From positions 1-45,403 of the forward strand of contig JALOOL010000022.1 of NCBI GenBank assembly GCA_025454425.1: a stretch of DNA of 45,403 nt, read 5' to 3'. The notes below the pieces were generated by a model, which worked only from the letters and a program-made list of their open reading frames with translations, was not told where the DNA came from and did no database searches. This document shows positions 27,101 through 35,112 of the stretch, piece after piece. The translations under genes and the position numbers were made by a program. Position 1 is the stretch's first letter. Every line of letters begins with the position of its first letter. The stretch is from Hydrococcus sp. Prado102 (lineage in GTDB: Bacteria; Cyanobacteriota; Cyanobacteriia; Cyanobacteriales; Microcystaceae).

Positions 27101-28754
27101 GGTTGCCGATAATGACAATCCTCAACGTACATTAGCTTTTTACCAACCAACAATTAGCGTTAGCGAGGGAGATGGGACGGCTTCCGTCACCGTCATTCTT
27201 AATGGAAGAGCTAGTACGGAAACGGTTAGCGCGAACTATACAACCAGCAATGGTACTGCGACGGCAGGAAATGATTATACTGCTACTTCAGGAACGCTAA
27301 ATTTTGCGCCTGGAGATATCTTTAAGACGATCGCGATTCCAATTATAGATAATATATCGAGTTCGCCAGAGCCAAATAAATCATTTGCGATCGCCTTGAG
27401 CAACGCCATCGGAGCCAACTTGGACGCTCAAAATCCGGCTACTATAACTATTTCGGACGATGATACTTTTATTCGAGAAACTGTGGTGTCTGGCTTAACC
27501 CAACCAACTGCTTTTGATTGGACTCCCGATGAAAGTCGAATGTATATCGCTCAAAAGAACGGAGTTGTTAGAGTATTCGACAACGGTACGCTATTGACAA
27601 CGCCATTTATCAATATCTCAAACCAGGTAAATAATATAAGCGATCGCGGTTTGCTCGGTTTGGCAGTTCATCCCGATTTTCCCAACCAACCTTATATTTA
27701 TTTGCTCTTTACTTACGATCCACCCCAAGTTTACGATCCCGAAAATGTATCCAATCCTAATACCTTGGCAGGCCCCGACGAGCAAGGCAACCGACCCTCT
27801 CGCCTCATCCGCGTCACGGCTGACCCCAGTACTAATTACACCACGGCTTTACCAGGCAGTGAAGTAATTTTGTTGGGTACGAATAGTACTTGGGCAAATA
27901 CGAGCCGACCCGATTTAAATAGTACTGGCGACAATTCTATTCCGCCATCGGGATTCAATCCTGATGGAACTAGCATTCAAGACTATTTAGCCACCGATAG
28001 TACCTCCCATTCTATCGGTACGCTAAAGTTCGGAATTGATGGCTCTCTGTTTGTGAGCAACGGAGATGGGACTTCTTTCGGTAGGGTCGATCCGCGTACA
28101 ATTCGCGTTCAGAGTCTCGATAATCTTTCGGGTAAGATTCTGCGGATCGATCCCCTCACAGGTGAAGGCTATGCGGATAATCCATTCTACGATGGCAATC
28201 CCAATAGCAATCGCTCTAAAGTCTACAGCTACGGTTTGCGCAACCCCTTCCGATTTACGATTAATCTAAGCAATAACGAACCCGTTATCGGCGATGTCGG
28301 TTGGAATACTTGGGAAGAGATGAATATAGGTCGAGGCAGAAACTTTGGCTGGCCTTATTATGAGGGGGGACTCGATAGCAATGGCAATCCCATCAATATT
28401 AAGTCTGGTTACTCTAGCCTACCCGAAGCCCAGGCATTCTATACGAGCGGACAAATCGCTACCGCACCAATCTTTGCTCGCCAGCATACTAGCGGTGTTA
28501 GCGCGATCGTTATGGGCGATTATTATACAGGTGCAACTTTCCCCGAATTGTATCGAGGTGCGTTATTCTTTACTGACGTTAATGGCGGTACGGTAGATGC
28601 TGCGCTGTTCGACCAAACTGGTAAAGTGGCATCAGTTCAACGATTCGCTACTGGTTTGCCTGGAATCGTTCAAATGTCAAGTGGCTCGGATTCTAATTTG
28701 TATTACGTCAACATAGCGCAAGGCGCGATCGGTCGTTGGCGTTATACGGGTTAG
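24153..28754 (+). CDS. Giant multidomain surface protein: DUF4347, lectin-like, three tandem repeats, two Calx-beta, PQQ-type sugar dehydrogenase
   Basis: About 1,530 aa. Domains in order (numbering from TTG 24102): a DUF4347 domain (135-295, NGIVFIDPGV, HIVSHAQTAN, LFYGCNLAQGETG), an L-type-lectin-like domain (300-530), three ~120-aa repeats (530-893, each with GSPRTATYRI and APGGTW), two Calx-beta domains (895-1125) and a glucose/sorbosone-dehydrogenase beta-propeller (1130-1550; RGLLGLAVHPDF, YSYGLRNPFRF, GWPYYEGG). Established: DUF4347 is found at the N-terminus of large secreted cyanobacterial proteins. A PQQ-dependent aldose oxidation at the cell surface is inferred from the last domain. 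There is no ATG near the start. TTG 24153 has AAAGGAG 10 nt upstream; TTG 24102 has none. A 39-bp interspersed repeat lies in the N-terminal linker. Confidence 0.88.
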   Translation: MEPIDNNNRLIQSPSSIELGQEVDFSYLGLSEISQNTGIGDSQEKYLTPINPVLDSLPVSELSSEQLLFPTHKNTVSEVRKALPLSPGQSHSTVACDPLTGKTDLEPLSGERDLLNNNGIVFIDPGVADYQSLLRGVKVSEAIVLDSTRDGIEQITEILAQRSHISNIHIVSHAQTANIFLGSTNLNENTLNAYANNLRDWSRSLTAEADILFYGCNLAQGETGAAFTQKLSQLTKADIAASDDLTGSADGRGDWELEVTQGKIESPLAFDFQTMSNYEGVFNPTINFSNFSSIADLTLNGNAAQAVNVVRLTPALTNQAGSAFFNTPFTIDSNTSFQTSFQFRLHGGNGTSGAEGFAFMLQNSTAGANALGEYGGSLGYDDASPIAGIPIARSLAIEFDTFKNSWDSNNNHIALMRNGIVTTGLARGNPSIDLNSGNLHTAWIEYNGSNNVLKVFVSNTTTKPITPLFTRQVDLFTEVGANAFVGFSAGTGGQSNNQDIANWQFTTDVTLTPDTTVPTATMSASNITVGGGSGYTFSVNYRDNEAINVATLDGNDIRIVGPNGFSQLATLVSVDNSGNGSPRTATYRITAPGGTWNDADNGTYTIALQANQVGDVSNNLMSAATLGSFQVNLDTTAPTVTQLVANNITAGEGSTYTFNVTYRDNRSIKVSSLDNSDVRVTGPGGFSQLATRVSVSSTSNGSPRTVTYRINAPGGSWDTTDIGSYAINLQANQVSDINNNFMSARTLGSFQVLADAIAPTANLNAANINTGNESTYNFTVTYNDNVAIRTNTLDGSDVRVTGPNSYSQLATLASVDSTSNGSPRTATYQILAPGGTWNATDNGTYTVQLLENQVRDVNDNVAAASVLGSFGVDVAFSSGTLALSTAPVIVNESSSIATITVVRTNGSDGAASVGYTTVDNSAVAGEDYQSTSGTINFDEGETSKTVTVNILNDAVEEGLEAFNLSLNNGVGATLGTKRTVLVTVADNDNPQRTLAFYQPTISVSEGDGTASVTVILNGRASTETVSANYTTSNGTATAGNDYTATSGTLNFAPGDIFKTIAIPIIDNISSSPEPNKSFAIALSNAIGANLDAQNPATITISDDDTFIRETVVSGLTQPTAFDWTPDESRMYIAQKNGVVRVFDNGTLLTTPFINISNQVNNISDRGLLGLAVHPDFPNQPYIYLLFTYDPPQVYDPENVSNPNTLAGPDEQGNRPSRLIRVTADPSTNYTTALPGSEVILLGTNSTWANTSRPDLNSTGDNSIPPSGFNPDGTSIQDYLATDSTSHSIGTLKFGIDGSLFVSNGDGTSFGRVDPRTIRVQSLDNLSGKILRIDPLTGEGYADNPFYDGNPNSNRSKVYSYGLRNPFRFTINLSNNEPVIGDVGWNTWEEMNIGRGRNFGWPYYEGGLDSNGNPINIKSGYSSLPEAQAFYTSGQIATAPIFARQHTSGVSAIVMGDYYTGATFPELYRGALFFTDVNGGTVDAALFDQTGKVASVQRFATGLPGIVQMSSGSDSNLYYVNIAQGAIGRWRYTG
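24387..24425. repeat. Interspersed palindromic repeat inside the DUF4347 gene
   Basis: GTGCGAAAGGCTTTGCCG followed by CTGTCCCCAGGGCAATCGCAC, a relative of 9948-9983. It encodes VRKALPLSPGQSH in the linker before the DUF4347 domain and keeps the frame. Confidence 0.65.
25696..26775 (+). repeat. Three tandem ~360-bp intragenic repeats
   Basis: Three units begin at about 25696, 26055 and 26414. At protein level each has APTxxx, a VxYRDN-like strand, SQLATxxSV, NGSPRT, APGGxW and LGSFxV. The units have diverged in DNA but keep equal length, as in Ig-like or cadherin-like stalk domains. Confidence 0.85.
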
Positions 28755-28828
28755 TAGTTTGTTAGCTATCAATTAACGGGAAAGGGAATTTTTTAGGGAA
28801 AAGGGGTAGGGGGAAAGGGGAAAGTAAA

Positions 28829-28903
28829 GTAGGTTGGGTTAAGCGATAGCGAAACCCAACAAAGCTCCTTAGATGTTGGGTTTCGTACCTCAACCCAACC
28901 TAC
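28829..28903. repeat. Long inverted repeat of the GTTGGGTTTCG family between convergent genes
   Basis: Outer arms GTAGGTTGGGTT / AACCCAACCTAC (12 bp), inner arms GAAACCCAAC / GTTGGGTTTC. It lies between the DUF4347 gene stop and the chlG stop and may act as a two-way terminator. A shorter relative is at 42078-42114. Confidence 0.7.
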
Positions 28904-28905
28904 AC

Positions 28906-29913
28906 CTAAATTCCTGCGCGACCCAAAGCTAAACCCGCAACTAACATTCCTAAAACAAGAAAAGGTTGAGCGCTGGCTTGATATTTTACGTCATTTTTAA
29001 GGGGGTCGCGCAGAAAATACATATCCTGAAAGGTAATTTGTGGAATGATTAATAGCATCAAAATCGTGGCATACAAGTTTTCATGAATGCTAACGAGATA
29101 AGCTGCTATTCCTGCTTGAAAAAGATCGATCGTTAGGACACAAATCCAAGCAGCAGTTGTCACGCCAAACATAACGGGAAGAGATTTTAATCCCAATTGG
29201 CGATCGCCCTCGATACTCTTAAAATCATTAACGATCGCGATTCCCAATCCGGCAAAACTATAAATCAACGTCAAAATGACAATCGTCCAGTTAAGGTCGC
29301 CAAATAAAGCGTGACCCGTCCACCAAGGGAGAGCAATATAACTCGAACCGAGAGCATAAGTTCCCAACCAGCCATTTTGTTTGAGTTTTAGCGGGGGAGC
29401 AGAATAAATGTATGCTAAAAACGCTCCGCCGATCGCCAAACAAGTTATGGTAGGAAACTCGTGACCCGCCCAGCGATCGAGTACATATGCCAGACCGATT
29501 CCACCCAAAAGAAGCAAAACGATCTGAGCGATTACCTGGGAAAGTGGAATCGCGCCCGAAGGAATGGGACGATAAGGTTCGTTAATGGCATCGATTTCGC
29601 GATCGTAGTATTCGTTAACGGTTTGGGTATAGCCTGTCATCAGAGGCCCTGACAGTAGCATACAAACAGCCGCTTTGAGGACATCTTCGAGCGACCAGGT
29701 ATAGCCGCCTGAAGAAGCCGCACCGCAAACTACGCCCCAAATCAAAGGAATCCAGGTGATCGGCTTCATTAATTGCAGCCGAATTTTCCAGATCGAAGTT
29801 TCTCCAGGTGCAGCCCCTTTCATACCGAGAATTTGCCTGGTTTTAGCGCTGCGATTGGTTTCGGCAGTTGGCTTGGTGCTATCGCTTGCGTCGCGGGCAG
29901 GTGAGTTAGACAT
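28906..29913 (-). CDS. chlG: Chlorophyll a synthase ChlG
   Basis: A 335-aa UbiA-type membrane prenyltransferase that joins chlorophyllide a to phytyl or geranylgeranyl diphosphate. The diphosphate-Mg motif is NEYYDREIDAINEPYRPIPSG (Asp-rich, about 105-125). The second is NDFKSIEGDRQLGLKSLP (about 230-247). Eight to nine hydrophobic segments follow the usual pattern. It lies 13 bp downstream of the Get3d-like ATPase and so is in one operon with it. Established: ChlG works with Ycf39 and Hlips, and a ycf39 gene lies 3.4 kb away in this window. Confidence 0.96.
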   Translation of the reverse strand: MSNSPARDASDSTKPTAETNRSAKTRQILGMKGAAPGETSIWKIRLQLMKPITWIPLIWGVVCGAASSGGYTWSLEDVLKAAVCMLLSGPLMTGYTQTVNEYYDREIDAINEPYRPIPSGAIPLSQVIAQIVLLLLGGIGLAYVLDRWAGHEFPTITCLAIGGAFLAYIYSAPPLKLKQNGWLGTYALGSSYIALPWWTGHALFGDLNWTIVILTLIYSFAGLGIAIVNDFKSIEGDRQLGLKSLPVMFGVTTAAWICVLTIDLFQAGIAAYLVSIHENLYATILMLLIIPQITFQDMYFLRDPLKNDVKYQASAQPFLVLGMLVAGLALGRAGI

Positions 29914-29926
29914 AAGCTACTAAAAC

Positions 29927-31024
29927 TTAAAAAGAAATAATTAAGTACCCATTTTGAAATTTAGCGCCTTGAACGGGTTGACCTCGCAAAGGAGAAGGCA
30001 AATCGAGATTTCGTCGCTGGTCGCCTGCTTCTATGGTAATTTCTGGGCCGTACTGCGTTAATTTCACCTGTTTTTTGTCAAAACTCGGTAAAAATACTTG
30101 TACTTGACGATTGGCGACATCGACTGTTACCGATTTGGGAACATTAGCAACGTTTTGAAAATCGGGTAAAGCATCAATGAGCGGTTGCCAATCTTCGCCC
30201 TCTCGATTGGGGATAGAAAATAGCGTTAGCGGCTCGAATTCGGAGGTCAATGCGTCTGTCGCGCTAATGCGGTTGAGTAAGACTCCGCTAACTGTCAAGG
30301 CGACTTGTTGAGCGCTTCCCCAGAGATATTTTGCGGTGGCGATCGCGATTGGATCGTCATTTGTTACCAAATAAGCCGTCACTCGTTTGGGATCGGCTAG
30401 TGCTGCTTTCCCAGCTTCGAGTATACTGGTTGTTTGGTTGTCCGAGTCCTTAGCTAGATCGTCCAAACTTCCAGAGACGCTAAAAATAGCACTGGCGATA
30501 GGTTGAATAAACGGCGACAGCATTCCGCCCAAATCTGAATCGCTCAATACCTTACGAAAACGCCGCACGTACCAGCTTAAAATATCTGGGATTCCGATCG
30601 TTCGTAGGGTTTGCATATCTCCCGAACCGTCATAGACGATAACATCGTATTGACCGCTTTTGTCGTATTCGCGAATGGCATTGAGCGCTAGGGCGGTATC
30701 CATTCCCGGTAAAATGCCCAACTCTTGTCCGTAAACGCTTTTCAAGGTTGGCGATCGCAAGTATTGCGCTTCTAGTTCTTTAATCTGCGTCCAGTTTTGC
30801 TCTAGCATTACTGTCGCCGACAAGTACACTACTTGAAGATTGGGAGCTATTTCTGTTGGAGATGAACTTACTGATGTTCCCAATAATAAGCTCATCGCTG
30901 GAATCGGATCTTGTCCGGCTAGCAGGACTCGTTTTCCTTGTGCTGCAAATTTTTTGGCGGTTGCGATCGCAACCGTTGTTCGACCGCTCCCACCTTTGCC
31001 CAAAAATGTAAGAATTAATGACAT
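29927..31024 (-). CDS. get3d: Get3d-like ArsA/Get3-family ATPase
   Basis: A 365-aa P-loop ATPase of the Get3/ArsA class. The deviant Walker A is FLGKGGSGRTTVAIATAKKF (residues 7-26), with GQDPIPAMSLL (switch I region) and VIVYDGSGDMQTLR. The last ~75 residues (VDVANRQVQVFLPSFDKKQV to the end) look like an alpha-crystallin/Hsp20-like beta sandwich. This is the defining extra domain of Get3d, a version found in cyanobacteria and chloroplasts. The client is unknown. Its tight link to chlG suggests handling of chlorophyll enzymes or other membrane proteins, which is inference. Confidence 0.88.
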   Translation of the reverse strand: MSLILTFLGKGGSGRTTVAIATAKKFAAQGKRVLLAGQDPIPAMSLLLGTSVSSSPTEIAPNLQVVYLSATVMLEQNWTQIKELEAQYLRSPTLKSVYGQELGILPGMDTALALNAIREYDKSGQYDVIVYDGSGDMQTLRTIGIPDILSWYVRRFRKVLSDSDLGGMLSPFIQPIASAIFSVSGSLDDLAKDSDNQTTSILEAGKAALADPKRVTAYLVTNDDPIAIATAKYLWGSAQQVALTVSGVLLNRISATDALTSEFEPLTLFSIPNREGEDWQPLIDALPDFQNVANVPKSVTVDVANRQVQVFLPSFDKKQVKLTQYGPEITIEAGDQRRNLDLPSPLRGQPVQGAKFQNGYLIISF

Positions 31025-31054
31025 TTTGACGCTTTTTAGCTGGTTGTTTCCGCT

Positions 31055-31249
31055 CTATTGTGCTGGTTTAATTTCGTCTTCAAAAAACCATGTAGAAGAT
31101 TTATCTTCAAATTCCACTATAACGCCCACGCCACTGCCATCAGTCATTCTGAACCCTTTAATCGTTCCAATTTTGCCCAGTTTACCAATAATGCTAGGAG
31201 CTACACGCTCTCTAAGGCGATACACCTTAACTTTTTGCCCGATTTCCAT
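31055..31249 (-). CDS. DUF2862 small cyanobacterial protein
   Basis: A 64-aa protein starting MEIGQKVKVYRLRERVAPSI, a beta-barrel-like small domain (IGKLGKIGTIKGFRMTDGS, GVIVEFEDKSSTWFFEDEIK) found across cyanobacteria and plastids. ATG 31249 is preferred to 31282 because family members start MEIG. It sits 30 bp upstream of get3d on the same strand and is probably the first gene of a DUF2862-get3d-chlG operon. Function unknown. Confidence 0.85.
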   Translation of the reverse strand: MEIGQKVKVYRLRERVAPSIIGKLGKIGTIKGFRMTDGSGVGVIVEFEDKSSTWFFEDEIKPAQ

Positions 31250-31282
31250 TCCCACTGATATATTAATAATTCGATGAACCAT

Positions 31283-31503
31283 TCATCAGTTTAGCTGAAT
31301 CTGGCACAATCAAGGAAAGTCGAAAGTCGAAAGTCGAAACTCGAAAGTAATCAATCCAAAATCCCCTTCGGGTTCGGCAGTTTCGACTCGACGGGAAACG
31401 GAGGCAGTGCGGTCTTGGGGTCTCCCCAAGTGGAGCAACTGCCGTCCAACAACTGCCGTCCAAGACTCGAACTGCCTCACAAAATCGAAAATCCAAAGTC
31501 GAT
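31283..31503. repeat. Repeat block downstream of the response regulator
   Basis: (GTCGAAA)n heptamers at 31315-31350, and a short perfect palindrome CTTGGGG-tct-CCCCAAG at about 31414-31430. Around it lie several copies of AACTGCCGTCCAA and CGAACTGCC. The palindrome could end either neighbouring transcript. No gene. Confidence 0.6.
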
Positions 31504-32193
31504 CTAAGATTCTCGAAGAACGTAACCGACACCTCGAACCGTGTGGATGAGACGTTTTTGACCCTCATTTTCGAGTTTGAGACGTAAATAGCGAATATAA
31601 ACTTCAATAACGTTTGATTCGCCATGAAACTCATAACCCCAAACATTTTCTAATATTTGTTCTCTGGTCATAACTTCTCTGGGGTGAGACATGAGATATT
31701 TAAGAAGCTCAAACTCTTTCATCGTCAAATCGATGCCAACTCCGCTGACAAATAAACGGCGCGTCGTTAAATCTAAAACGAGATCTCCAAATCGCAGTTG
31801 TTCTTTAGTTGTTTCTGCTGGATGCAGGTAGAAACGAACCATTTGTAAAAACTCTTTGGAATAAGGTTTGAGTAAATAATCATCTGCACCTGCTTCGAGA
31901 CAGGCGACGCGATCGTCTACTGTTTCTCGATCTAATAATAAAATTATTAAACTGCGGTTGCCATCGCTTCTCAATTGACGACACAGCTTTAAACCAGATT
32001 CGTCAGTCATAGCGCAATCGATCGCTACCATAGCGGGTTGTAGCATTTCTATTTCCAGCGATGCTTTGTCGAGTGGCGCGATCGCCGCTGCATAGCCTGC
32101 TTCTTGTAAATCTTCACTCGCTCGTCTAGAAAAAGTTTCATCAGTCTGGACTAGCAATACACAAGGATTTAGAAAAGGCGCGATCGAAGACAT
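31504..32193 (-). CDS. nblR: NblR-like atypical OmpR-family response regulator
   Basis: A 229-aa regulator with a receiver domain (1-115) and an OmpR winged helix (125-229; LTMKEFELLKYLMSHPREV, VWGYEFHGESNVIEVYIRYL, IHTVRGVGYVL). The receiver is degenerate. Where normal regulators have the acidic pair (VDDD) it reads LLVQTDE; the phosphorylatable Asp is still present (VAIDCAMTDESGL), as is the Lys of LKPYSKEF. This matches NblR, the non-bleaching regulator of phycobilisome degradation, thought to work without phosphorylation. ATG 32193 is the natural start. nadK lies upstream on the same strand. The name is likely but not proven. Confidence 0.72.
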   Translation of the reverse strand: MSSIAPFLNPCVLLVQTDETFSRRASEDLQEAGYAAAIAPLDKASLEIEMLQPAMVAIDCAMTDESGLKLCRQLRSDGNRSLIILLLDRETVDDRVACLEAGADDYLLKPYSKEFLQMVRFYLHPAETTKEQLRFGDLVLDLTTRRLFVSGVGIDLTMKEFELLKYLMSHPREVMTREQILENVWGYEFHGESNVIEVYIRYLRLKLENEGQKRLIHTVRGVGYVLRES

Positions 32194-32297
32194 ACACAAA
32201 AAAAGAGACTTAATCTTAAAAGGCTCTTTCCTGTTGTAACATTAATCAAAGTTCAAAGTTCAAAATTAAGATTTCCTCCTGACTTCTGCCTTCAAAT

Positions 32298-32323
32298 ACT
32301 GATAACTGATAACTGATAACTGA
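32298..32323. repeat. Heptamer tandem repeat (ACTGATA)n
   Basis: Nearly four units of ACTGATA abut the nadK stop codon. A GTTCAAA tandem lies just before it (about 32250). Same class of short tandem repeat as 42186-42208. Confidence 0.75.
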
Positions 32324-33244
32324 CTAAGGTAATTCTACAGAAGTCGGTTTGGCAATATGAGGCAATCCCCAGCCCAATTTTTCGCGTAGAATGCGGAAAA
32401 ACTCTGGCGGATGCAAGCGGATAAAACGCGCTAGATGGGGAGATTTTTCAATATGTATTCGATCTTCTAGCAGAACGTAACAACCAGCATTCCCATCCAC
32501 CACCATGACCATTCGGTTAGGCGTTGCTGGGAAAATATTAACGGTTTCTGTATCAGAAAAAACCAGCGATCGCGATGCTAGAGAATGAGGACAGATAGGC
32601 GCTAGTTGCAAGACTGGTACGTCAGGCGTTACGACTGGGCCCCCCGCACTCAGAGAATAAGCTGTCGAACCCGTTGGCGTTGAAATAATTACCCCATCTG
32701 CTGCAATATCGACAGGTGCGTGTCTGCCAATTTGAATTTCAAAATGACACATACTGGTGAGCGGTTCTCGATGGACGACCATTTCATTGAGACATAACGC
32801 CTCCCAGAGTAATTTCTCGTCTCGAAAAAGCTGAACTGTCAGCATCGATCGCTCTTCGATTCTGTAATCGCCTTCTATCAGCTTCTCTAAGGCATACGGC
32901 AGTTGATTGACGTAGGTTTCGGTCAAAAAGCCCATATGCCCTGTATTGACGGTTAGCAAGGGAATACCGCAAGGCGCTAGCTGCCGAAAAGCAGACAAAA
33001 CCGTTCCATCTCCTCCTAAAACAATGGCAAACGATAGGCCCTTGTCAAAATTCGGCGGAACTAAGTGTTCGATCTGAGTATGACAAACGGGGCGGTTTGG
33101 CTTAGAATGCCCTAAAAGACCGCCTCTACCCGTTTCCATGATGGCTTCCCATCCACGAGACGTTAGCTTGTCTCGCAATTCGACTGCGACTTTACAAGCT
33201 ATCGGTTTTTCGTCGTTATAGATAATGCCTGCTTTTCCTGGCAC
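32324..33244 (-). CDS. nadK: NAD kinase
   Basis: A 306-aa ATP-NAD kinase making NADP+. The GGDG motif is in [15 protein letters not shown] (about 77-91), followed by [11 protein letters not shown]. The NE/D motif LNEMVVHR and [16 protein letters not shown] (about 190-205) complete the active site. The start is GTG 33244, with AGGA 9 nt upstream. Cyanobacteria usually have two NadK paralogues. Probably co-transcribed with the NblR-like gene 130 bp downstream. Confidence 0.95.
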   Translation of the reverse strand: MPGKAGIIYNDEKPIACKVAVELRDKLTSRGWEAIMETGRGGLLGHSKPNRPVCHTQIEHLVPPNFDKGLSFAIVLGGDGTVLSAFRQLAPCGIPLLTVNTGHMGFLTETYVNQLPYALEKLIEGDYRIEERSMLTVQLFRDEKLLWEALCLNEMVVHREPLTSMCHFEIQIGRHAPVDIAADGVIISTPTGSTAYSLSAGGPVVTPDVPVLQLAPICPHSLASRSLVFSDTETVNIFPATPNRMVMVVDGNAGCYVLLEDRIHIEKSPHLARFIRLHPPEFFRILREKLGWGLPHIAKPTSVELP

Positions 33245-33267
33245 GTTTAACTATCCTGCGTCAAACA

Positions 33268-33291
33268 ATTTTGGATTTTGGATTTTGGATT
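33268..33291. repeat. Heptamer tandem repeat (ATTTTGG)n
   Basis: Three units of ATTTTGG upstream of nadK. A two-unit copy is at 5490-5505. Confidence 0.75.
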
Positions 33292-33349
33292 GGCCCCACC
33301 GATAAATCTGGGGGCTTGTACAATCAAGGAACTATTGGTCAGATGTTCG

Positions 33350-34336
33350 TTAAAATTGAGGATTTTTCTTGAAAGGGGTTTTTTTCTCTTTCTTTTTCTT
33401 TTTTTCTTTGTCGTAGCCTATTTCTTTAAGCTTAGTGAGAATTCGACTGAAATATTCTTGTAAGTAGGATTCTAGCGTAGTGCTTTGTTTTGGATCGAGT
33501 CCAAAAACTTCATAGACTTCATCCATGGGCGCATCAAATCCTTTACCGCTTGCTAGCACCTCCGCAAAGGCAAGTCTATCTGAGACATTTTGCGTCCACT
33601 GAAAAAATCGAGTTGACTGACGGATAAAACGGAGAAGTCCTAAAGGAACGCGAAAAATTTTGGCTTCTTGTCCGGCTAATTGTTCGCAAAGTGCGATAAT
33701 TTCTTCAGAAGTCCAAGCCTTGGAACCGACGACAGGAAAGCTCCGTTTTTCAGTTTCCGGCACTTCTAGCGCTTGGATGGCAAATTTAGCGATATCTTGC
33801 GTATTCATGTACGCGATCGGCGTACTCTCGCCAGCAATCCACACTGCCTGATTGTCTAGAATTGGGATGGCATATTGGCTAATTAATCCTTGCATGAATC
33901 CACAAGGACGCAAAATTGTATACTTTAAACCAGATTCTGCTAAAAATAGCTCCGTACATCGCTTGATGTCCATGAGCGGGACATTGGGATATTTTTCGGC
34001 ATTGAGAATCGAGAAAAAGATAAATCTTTCTATTCGGGCTTCTTTAACTGCTTTAATAAGATTAACTTTCCCTTCCCAATCGACTTTTTTGATGCTAGAC
34101 GAGTCAGTTGCTCTAGTTGATGCGGCATCAATAACAGCATCGATTCCTTCAAGAGCGGGCGGTAAGGTTTTAGCATCGCAGATGTTACCTTTAACTAATT
34201 CTGCTCCCCATTCTTTTAAAAACGAAGCTTTGGTTTGATTTCTCACCAAACAGCGTACTCGATAGCCCTTATCTAGAGCGCATCGAGCCACTTGCCTTCC
34301 CAAAGTGCCCGTGGCACCGACTATCAATACGTTCAT
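33350..34336 (-). CDS. ycf39: Ycf39, NmrA-like protein linked to chlorophyll synthase and photosystem II assembly
   Basis: A 328-aa atypical short-chain dehydrogenase-like protein. The NAD(P)-binding motif is GATGTLGRQVA (7-17), then RCLVRNQTKASFLKEWGAELV and the conserved LRPCGFMQGLISQYAIP. In Synechocystis, Ycf39 binds Hlips and ChlG and helps deliver chlorophyll to new D1. The last ~20 residues are a run of Lys (DKEKKKKKEKKTPFKK), which is unusual and makes a strongly basic tail. The tail codons are A-rich, consistent with slippage. Minus strand, alone. Confidence 0.92.
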   Translation of the reverse strand: MNVLIVGATGTLGRQVARCALDKGYRVRCLVRNQTKASFLKEWGAELVKGNICDAKTLPPALEGIDAVIDAASTRATDSSSIKKVDWEGKVNLIKAVKEARIERFIFFSILNAEKYPNVPLMDIKRCTELFLAESGLKYTILRPCGFMQGLISQYAIPILDNQAVWIAGESTPIAYMNTQDIAKFAIQALEVPETEKRSFPVVGSKAWTSEEIIALCEQLAGQEAKIFRVPLGLLRFIRQSTRFFQWTQNVSDRLAFAEVLASGKGFDAPMDEVYEVFGLDPKQSTTLESYLQEYFSRILTKLKEIGYDKEKKKKKEKKTPFKKNPQF

Positions 34337-34485
34337 TTATAAAATTAATTTCGTTACAAAATTTTAACTTTCTCTAAGATATTATTAAAAGCGATGTATC
34401 CGCAAGTAATCTAGATCGCGATCGCCCCGATTTTCCCGCGCCATAGCTTGCAGTCAGTAGATATGTCAAACTAAAAGAATAAATA

Positions 34486-34881
34486 ATGGAAGCTAAACCA
34501 TTGACTCATTCAACTGCCCCTCATAATCAGAAAAATATTCGTCCCTCATCACAAAGCGATCGCCAGAATGACACTCATTCTCATACTCATCAAGAAGGAG
34601 GAGTGCCTCACGTTCACAGCGAAGACTCTTTGCGACAGATCGTAAATCGGCTATCTCGAATTGAAGGTCATATTCGAGGTATTAAGACAATGGTAAATGA
34701 GAGTCGTCCTTGTCCTGAAGTGTTGATTCAAATTGCTGCTGTTCGCGGTGCGATCGATCGCGTTGCCAGAATAATATTAGACGAGCATTTAAGCGAGTGT
34801 GTCGTTCGCGCTACAAAAGAAGGAAATATTGACGAAGAAATCGCCCAGCTAAAAGCTGCTTTGGATCGCTTTTTGCCTTAA
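34486..34881 (+). CDS. CsoR/RcnR-family metal-sensing repressor, InrS-like
   Basis: A 131-aa all-helical repressor (DUF156). The family core is LRQIVNRLSRIEGHIRGIKT, NESRPCPEVLIQIAAVRGAI and LDEHLSECVV, giving the Cys-x-x-x-His/Cys (C, H, C) metal set. A His-rich N-terminal tail (THSHTHQEGGVPHVHSED) adds ligands. In Synechocystis InrS this combination senses Ni(II) and controls nickel export, whereas classical CsoR senses Cu(I). No exporter gene is adjacent, so the metal is inferred. Transcribed away from ycf39. Confidence 0.85.
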   Translation: MEAKPLTHSTAPHNQKNIRPSSQSDRQNDTHSHTHQEGGVPHVHSEDSLRQIVNRLSRIEGHIRGIKTMVNESRPCPEVLIQIAAVRGAIDRVARIILDEHLSECVVRATKEGNIDEEIAQLKAALDRFLP

Positions 34882-35112
34882 ATTGGGGATTGGTGAATAG
34901 GAAATAGGGAACAGGAATTTTGAAGTGTGAGGAGTGTGAGAAGACAAAGAGTACTTGGGAGACAAGGGGACAAAGAAGAATATTTACGGATGTACTCTTT
35001 GTCGCTTGAACTTTGAACTCTGGTTACTGAAAAAATCCTCCTTATCTTTTCTATTTAGGCTATTTTATTCTCAATTAATCCGCCAAGGAATTAATTCCCC
35101 GGTGGTTGTTGC
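34882..35112. other. Intergenic region, nothing firm
   Basis: A 231-bp AT-rich spacer between convergent genes. It contains G/A-rich runs (GAGACAAGGGGACAAAG type) also seen elsewhere, and no gene or clear hairpin. Confidence 0.4.

Noticed and set aside
31263-31646. 127-codon minus-strand frame overlapping the NblR-like gene
   Set aside because: It reads the heptamer repeat and the regulator out of frame.
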